The notes beneath the pieces were generated by a model. It searched no databases. It was not told where the DNA came from and saw only the letters and a program-made list of their open reading frames with translations. This document shows positions 59,501-64,000 of a stretch of 64,000 nt of DNA, in pieces. Source of the stretch: Turbatrix aceti (Eukaryota; Nematoda; Chromadorea; Rhabditida; Panagrolaimidae); NCBI GenBank assembly GCA_963969345.1, contig OZ017769.1, positions 6,761,725 through 6,825,724 on the forward strand, read 5' to 3'. How positions within the stretch are numbered: the first letter of the stretch is position 1; each line of letters begins with the position of its first letter. A program made the translations under genes and the position numbers.

Positions 59501-62500
59501 CTCGCGATGCAGCCCAAAAGGCACTCGACACTCTCGGAAACAAGCAAGCCGCTGTCTCGCAACACCTCGATGCGCTTGCCGACTTCACGAAAAAGGCCGA
59601 CGATGCCAAGAACACAGTCGACGCGCTTGCTGATACCGTACAGGCATTAGTCGACGATTTTGCTGCTGGAGACAAAAAGCCACTCACTGATGGCAAGGAC
59701 GCACTACGTCGTGCGCAAGCACTCGACGCACGTGCCGATGCTGTTGCCCAAGACGTCAACAACCTGCCAGCATCGCCGCTCAACGATCCTTCTATCGTTG
59801 ACGGTCTCAAGGATCGCGTCAACAACGCGCGCCAGGCTGTCTCTGATCTTGCATCCAAATTGCAAGACGACATTGCCAACCAAGACAGCCTCCTTGATGA
59901 CCAAAATGCCATCATCGATGAAGTCAACAAGGCCGGAAACGAAGCCGCTGCTATCCAGCAGTCAGATGCCGACGACGAAACAAAGCGTGCCAAGTTAGCA
60001 GAGATCCAGGACAATCTTGATCGCCTCAAGGATCGTGTAGGCCAAGTCGAACAGCAGGCGGCCGCCAAGCCAGATTCCCTTGTCGCACCAGCCGAGTCCT
60101 TCAACCTACCACTCGTTGCTCAAAACATCGACTCTATTGCACAGCTTATTGGCCAACAAGAAAAAGCCGCTACCGACGCACTTGCTCTCGCCGGAGTCAA
60201 GTCTGACATCGACCGTAACATCCATGCGCTGCGTGACAATGCTGAAAAGGCAGAACGTATCGACAACGATCCCGACGTAAACGAACAAGATTTACGCCAA
60301 GCTGCCCAAGACATTTCCAGCGCAGTGCCTCAGCTTGTTGCCAACATTGACGACTTGTTGAACCGTGCTGACCAGCTGCCCGAAGGCGACAATGTCCGCA
60401 ACGCAGCAGTCAACGACGTTGCTCCACTTCGCGAGCGACTCGACGCTACGGGCCGCAGCCTTGGTGATCGTGCGGACGCTGTTCGTGACGTAAACGCACT
60501 GCTTGATGACATTTCCAACGATCTGGGTGCTCTCCAAGACTCACTCAATGCCATTAAGCCTGAAGCCGAAAACGCTCCTGCAGAGATTGCCGACATCAAG
60601 AGTAACAACGATTTGATCGGTCTACGCTTGGCTGAAGTCGAGCCTCAACTCGAAAACGTCAAACCCATTGTCGCGCCATCCAAACGCCTCGCCGCCTTGC
60701 TTGATGCCCAGCGTGCACTCGATGGCAACGCTGATGCACTGTCCGATGCTGCTAACCGTGAAGCCAAGCAACGCGCCGACGTTGACGCCTTCAACACCGT
60801 GCTCAACGATGCCGCAAATGCCGTGGCTAACGCTGAAAACGCAGTCGACAGCGCAGCACCTACGCCAAGCGCCCTCGAGCTTCTCGCCAGTGACACACTG
60901 CCTCCTGTCAACGAGGTGGTCGATCGTCTCACAGCGGCAGAGCCTCCTAACGCCGACCTAGCTTCGGCCAAAAAAGACGTCGTCAAACGCGCCAAGGCAG
61001 TCAACGACAAACTACGCGACAAGCTGGCCAACGCTCGCGAACAGGCTGCTCTCACAGTCGACATCGGACGCGCTCTCGACAACCTTGGTGCTGAAACGCA
61101 AGATCTCTCAGACCACTACGCCGATGGCAAACAGCAACCGCTTGCGCAGGCAATCGATGACCGCGACGCACTTTCCCGCGTTACGGAGCGTCTTGCACCG
61201 CTCGAAATTGACCGCATCGAAGACAAGCCGACTCGTGATCAGCTGGCAGCCAAGGCAGAGAACGTGCGACACGCCGTTGCAGAATTGGCCCCACTTCTCG
61301 CTAACGACATTCAGCGCGAAGAACGCATCGTCCAAGATGCCCGCGACGCAGATGCTCGAGTCAACACACTCGCAGACGCTATCGCATCGGCCGTACCACC
61401 ATTTGACGCAGTCACTGACTCTGTCCACGACGTCCGCAACGGTGTCGCCCCCATTGACGACGAACTTGCAACACCCCTTCAGTACGTTGCCCATGGTCGC
61501 GATCCTGGTGCACTGACAAAGCGTGTCGACGATTTGGCCGCTCAGCTCGCCGACAAGAAGCGAGCCGCAGAAGCCCGCCAAAAGATCGACTCTGTCCAAG
61601 CAGAACTCCCTGCTATCCGCGTTGAATTGGAGCAAGCAGCCAAGTCTTACACCGACGAGCTGCCTACGGAAGTACAAGACCAAGAACAAGTTCTCAAAAA
61701 CCTTGAAGAGCAGAACAACCGCCTCAACAGCCTCCTTGACAGCCTACCAGAAGGACCGGAACGCGATGCCATCCGTCAAGAAAACCAATCGCAATTGGAT
61801 AAACTCGGGGACCTCATTGGCAAACTGCGAGATTCGGTTGGTCAAAAGGTGGCAGCCATCGCCGCCTTGCTCGCGTCCAAGAAGAGTGCGAACCACGAAC
61901 TCGACGCAGTCAACGGCGATATTGACCGTCTCGATCAAAATGTTGATCCAGCTGCACCACCGCAGGCACTCAAAGACCGCCTTGACGAACTTGCACAAGC
62001 CGAAGCCCGAATCGCTGCCATCCGCGACAAGCTCAACGACGATGTTTCGCACGTTGACTCGGCACTACTCGATGACAAGCAACGAGGCGAAATCGACGAT
62101 CTCCATCGCATCCTTGACGCTGCCACCGATCGCATAAACAAGACTCGTGCCACTCTCGACGACGCTCTCAACGCAGCACAGGCCGCACAACAACGCAACG
62201 CTGCTGCCAACCAGAGCCAGAAAGATCTCGCTGATGCACTTGCCGCAGCACAAACAGCCATCCAAGATCCGGCGTCGATTATTTCAACTTACGACAAGGT
62301 TGAAGACCGTCTTGCCAAGGCTATTACCGATGCGCGTGCAGTCGTCGACGAAGCCAATACTGCTAATGACAGCCCAGTCGCCGAACGATTCGCTCAGCTT
62401 CTGCCTGATGCTGAAGGCGCTGACAACGAGCTCAAGCGTCGCATCGATGCGTACAAAGAGTTCATTGAACAACGTGACACTCTCAACGCAGGAATCGATA

Positions 62501-64000
62501 CAGCGCGTAACCTCGTCGACGAGGCCAACACCGACGCTCCTCTTCGTCCCCTGTCAGACGCTGTACAACAGCTTGAACAGCTCAAGTCAGCATCCGATAC
62601 GCTGGAAAGCCACAAGCCACGCCTAGACACTATCGAACGCCTGTCTGAAGAACTACATCCCTGTGAAAATGTCTACTCTGACGTTCGTTTCGCGGAAACC
62701 GACTGGGATGAGGTGCATGACGGCCTTGAGCAGCTATTGACCGACATCGACAACGAAACTGTGCAAGAACAAACGCTACAAGACGGCATCAAGCAAGTCA
62801 TTGATGAGGCCAATCGTCTCGCTGACGAGGTCCCGAACGCTTCGAATGTCGATGAAGTCGTTGACCGTGCACTCCCCTCACTGCAAAGCGAACTCAACCG
62901 CCTTGCAGAGGCAGACGCACAGGCACGCCAAAAGCGTCACCGTGTAGAACGTGCCAACGACCTTGACGAAGCGAAAGCAGCGGTCAACAAGTTGTCGGAT
63001 GCTGCAAACAAACGCCAAGACGATCTCCGACAAGAAGCAATCAACGCCGGCGTTGCCGCTGTTGCTGCTCTTACTTCAGCGCCTGTTGAGAGTCTCGAGC
63101 CTCAAGTCCTTGAAACCATCGCTTTGCAACTCGCGCAACTTCCGCCTGAAGATCCTGCAGTTGTTGCTGCGAAAGAACAAATTGCCAAAGCCAAGGCCGA
63201 GAAAGACGCTCGTGATGCCCTCGACAACAAGCTGCAGAACGAGATTGCTGATACCATCCAGAGCCTCAATGACGTCCAACAGGGCGTTGTAGCACCTGAA
63301 GGCGAAGAAGATCCGTCCAAGAGAAAGCGTAAGAAGTCCAAGGGCGCAAAACCGCTAGCAATCGTTGGCAACAACCGCGACGAACAGATTGACAACGCTG
63401 AGAAGGCACTCGCCGCTATCAACAATGACATTCTGCCTCGTCTTGAAGACATCAAACAACAAGCGCTTGATGGCAATCTTCCTACTGATGCCGTTGATGC
63501 GCAGACCAAGGCTGCCACTGATCTCGCAGACAAGCTTGGAAAAGAACTCGAAGCCAAACTCGCTGAACGTGATGAAGCCGCTGCTGTGCAAGGTGACGTT
63601 CAAAACCTCAACGGTGCCATCGCTAACGCTCAGGATGTAGCCAGCGATCAAGCGTTACCACAAAGTGTTGACGAAGGCCAACCCATTGTCGACGCTCTGC
63701 GTAAGGCAATCGGCGACATCGAAGGCGCTCTCACTCGTATCAATGAGCGTGATGTGCCGGAAGACGACGAAAACCGACCTACTGTTGACGCTGCTCGCGA
63801 TGCAGCCCAAAAGGCACTCGACACTCTCGGAAACAAGCAAGCCGCTGTCTCGCAACACCTCGATGCGCTTGCCGACTTCACGAAAAAGGCCGACGATGCC
63901 AAGAACACAGTCGACGCGCTTGCTGATACCGTACAGGCATTAGTCGACGATTTTGCTGCTGGAGACAAAAAGCCACTCACTGATGGCAAGGACGCACTAC
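41551..64000 (+). CDS. anc-1: Giant nesprin, ANC-1/SYNE-type nuclear-anchorage protein (partial, open at right edge)
   Basis: ANC-1/nesprins sit in the outer nuclear membrane (C-terminal KASH domain, beyond this window) and connect nuclei to actin. After alternative first exons, exons are 46574-46635, 46687-46782, 47184-48539, 48596-49237, 49465-50523, 53845-54179, 54228-54408, 54458-54595, 55440-55568, 55628-56737, 57005-58273, 58320-58532 and 58579 to the window end; all phases agree, about 4017 residues so far. CH1 spans about residues 15-127 (DLFEDLKDGVYLCHLIEVL, then NNNPTDLADGNPRIVLGLIW). CH2 spans about 170-275 (RILLEWLQREIGERYGIPL, then KSWRDGVAFMALVHRSNAAL). NPTDxxDGxPxIVLGLxW is diagnostic of nesprin rather than spectraplakin CH1. 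Spectrin-like helices and Ser/Pro-rich linkers follow, then the 1431-codon tandem repeat. The last exon is open for 5422 bases with no stop. Confidence 0.92.
41658..41686. repeat. 10-bp hairpin with T-rich loop
   Basis: ACAAGTGCAG (41658-41667) and CTGCACTTGT (41677-41686) are exact complements around a 9-base T-rich loop. Between two candidate first exons. No function inferred. Confidence 0.75.
42152..42191 (+). CDS. Candidate first exon 2 of the ANC-1-like gene
   Basis: ATG at 42152 encodes MKLIRRIADAIFL plus a single A before GTGAGT. Same leftover base and phase as the other two candidates. The peptide is a basic, amphipathic helix. Confidence 0.45.
43948..43987 (+). CDS. Candidate first exon 3 of the ANC-1-like gene (Cys-rich start)
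   Basis: ATG at 43948 encodes MPRNPCCCLRSYR plus a single A before GTAAGT. Same phase as the other two candidates. Three consecutive cysteines near a short hydrophobic/basic N-terminus resemble palmitoylation sites; this is inference. Confidence 0.45.
44296..44484 (+). repeat. Two (AACCGC)3 tracts 171 bp apart
   Basis: Exact triple hexamers at 44296-44313 and 44467-44484, each soon followed by an AT-rich ATTTAT-containing stretch. They may derive from a local duplication or be independent microsatellites. Confidence 0.8.
45655..45685. repeat. Perfect 12-bp hairpin
   Basis: CTGTAGACCTCG (45655-45666) pairs exactly with CGAGGTCTACAG (45674-45685) across a 7-base loop. Isolated in the first intron of the ANC-1-like gene. 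Could be a small structured RNA or chance. Confidence 0.8.
50524..53844 (+). other. 3.3-kb intron of the ANC-1-like gene
   Basis: No supported exon on either strand. Worm anc-1 has a major short isoform starting after the CH domains, so this is where an internal promoter might be expected, but I found no ATG exon with a good donor and the required phase 0. T-rich tracts occur at 52560-52650 and 53100-53130. Confidence 0.5.
54596..55439 (+). other. 844-bp intron of the ANC-1-like gene
   Basis: Between the exon ending at 54595 and the one starting at 55440. Nothing recognisable inside; the frame at 55041-55439 runs into the next exon out of phase and has no family signature. Confidence 0.5.
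58835..64000 (+). repeat. Giant coding tandem repeat, 4293-bp unit (1431 codons), 1.2 copies visible
   Basis: Copy 1 is 58835-63127; copy 2 begins at 63128 and is cut at the window end after 873 bases. I saw no difference between the copies over those 873 bases, and the translations agree in every frame compared. The unit is a multiple of three and stays open. It encodes an Asp/Ala/Leu-rich, almost cysteine-free helical rod with many predicted short helices of the DxxxxxLxxxxA kind. Each unit starts with LAQLPPEDPAVV and carries a basic cluster, PSKRKRKKSKGAKP (59020-59061 in copy 1). Confidence 0.95.

Noticed and set aside
59355..60104. Long minus-strand frame (249 codons, Ser/Ala/Arg-rich) inside the tandem repeat
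   Set aside because: It is the antisense shadow of the Asp/Ala-rich ANC-1 repeat; it recurs in copy 2 only because the DNA is identical.

Overview
The window looks like nuclear DNA of an animal, most probably a nematode. Genes are split into GC-rich exons separated mostly by short AT-rich introns that begin GTRAGT-like and end TTTTCAG, TTTGCAG or TTTTAG. The genes are eukaryotic housekeeping and neuromuscular families. The giant gene at the right edge has the architecture of the nuclear-anchorage protein ANC-1 of Caenorhabditis elegans, including a very long, nucleotide-identical tandem repeat, which is the best single clue to nematodes. The species cannot be named. No bacterial genes, CRISPR arrays, complete transposons or confident tRNA/rRNA genes were seen.

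Left part (1.8-18.4 kb) is gene-dense, with ten compact genes on both strands: GPAA1 (-), a ZDHHC3/7-type palmitoyltransferase (-), a VAP protein (-), UBR7 (+), a globin with an apparent myristoylation start (-), PIGU (+), the clamp-loader subunit CHTF8 (-), the complex I subunit NDUFA6 (+), a voltage-gated calcium channel beta subunit (-) and a TBCCD1-like protein (-). Several pairs are divergent over 135-600 bp or convergent with overlapping 3' ends. GPAA1 and PIGU, two subunits of the same GPI transamidase, lie 6 kb apart.

Middle part (19.7-38.5 kb) is one long + strand gene for a Trio/UNC-73-type Rho exchange factor. It contains only the SH3 and second DH-PH module. Several candidate alternative first exons lie in its large introns, and all have the phase needed to splice to the common exons. 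A bestrophin channel gene with its own TATA box follows (39.2-41.2 kb).

Right part (41.5-64 kb, open at the edge) is the nesprin/ANC-1 gene. It has three candidate first exons, two calponin-homology domains, a long coiled-coil region and the start of a tandem array with a 4293-bp (1431-codon) unit. The second copy is cut by the window end and matches the first base for base as far as it goes.

Functional themes are GPI anchoring (GPAA1, PIGU), membrane contact and lipid modification (VAP, DHHC), excitability (calcium channel beta, bestrophin), and cytoskeleton/nuclear positioning (UNC-73, ANC-1, TBCCD1). No operon is proven. All splice models come from reading frames, splice-site sequences and remembered family conservation, not from transcripts.
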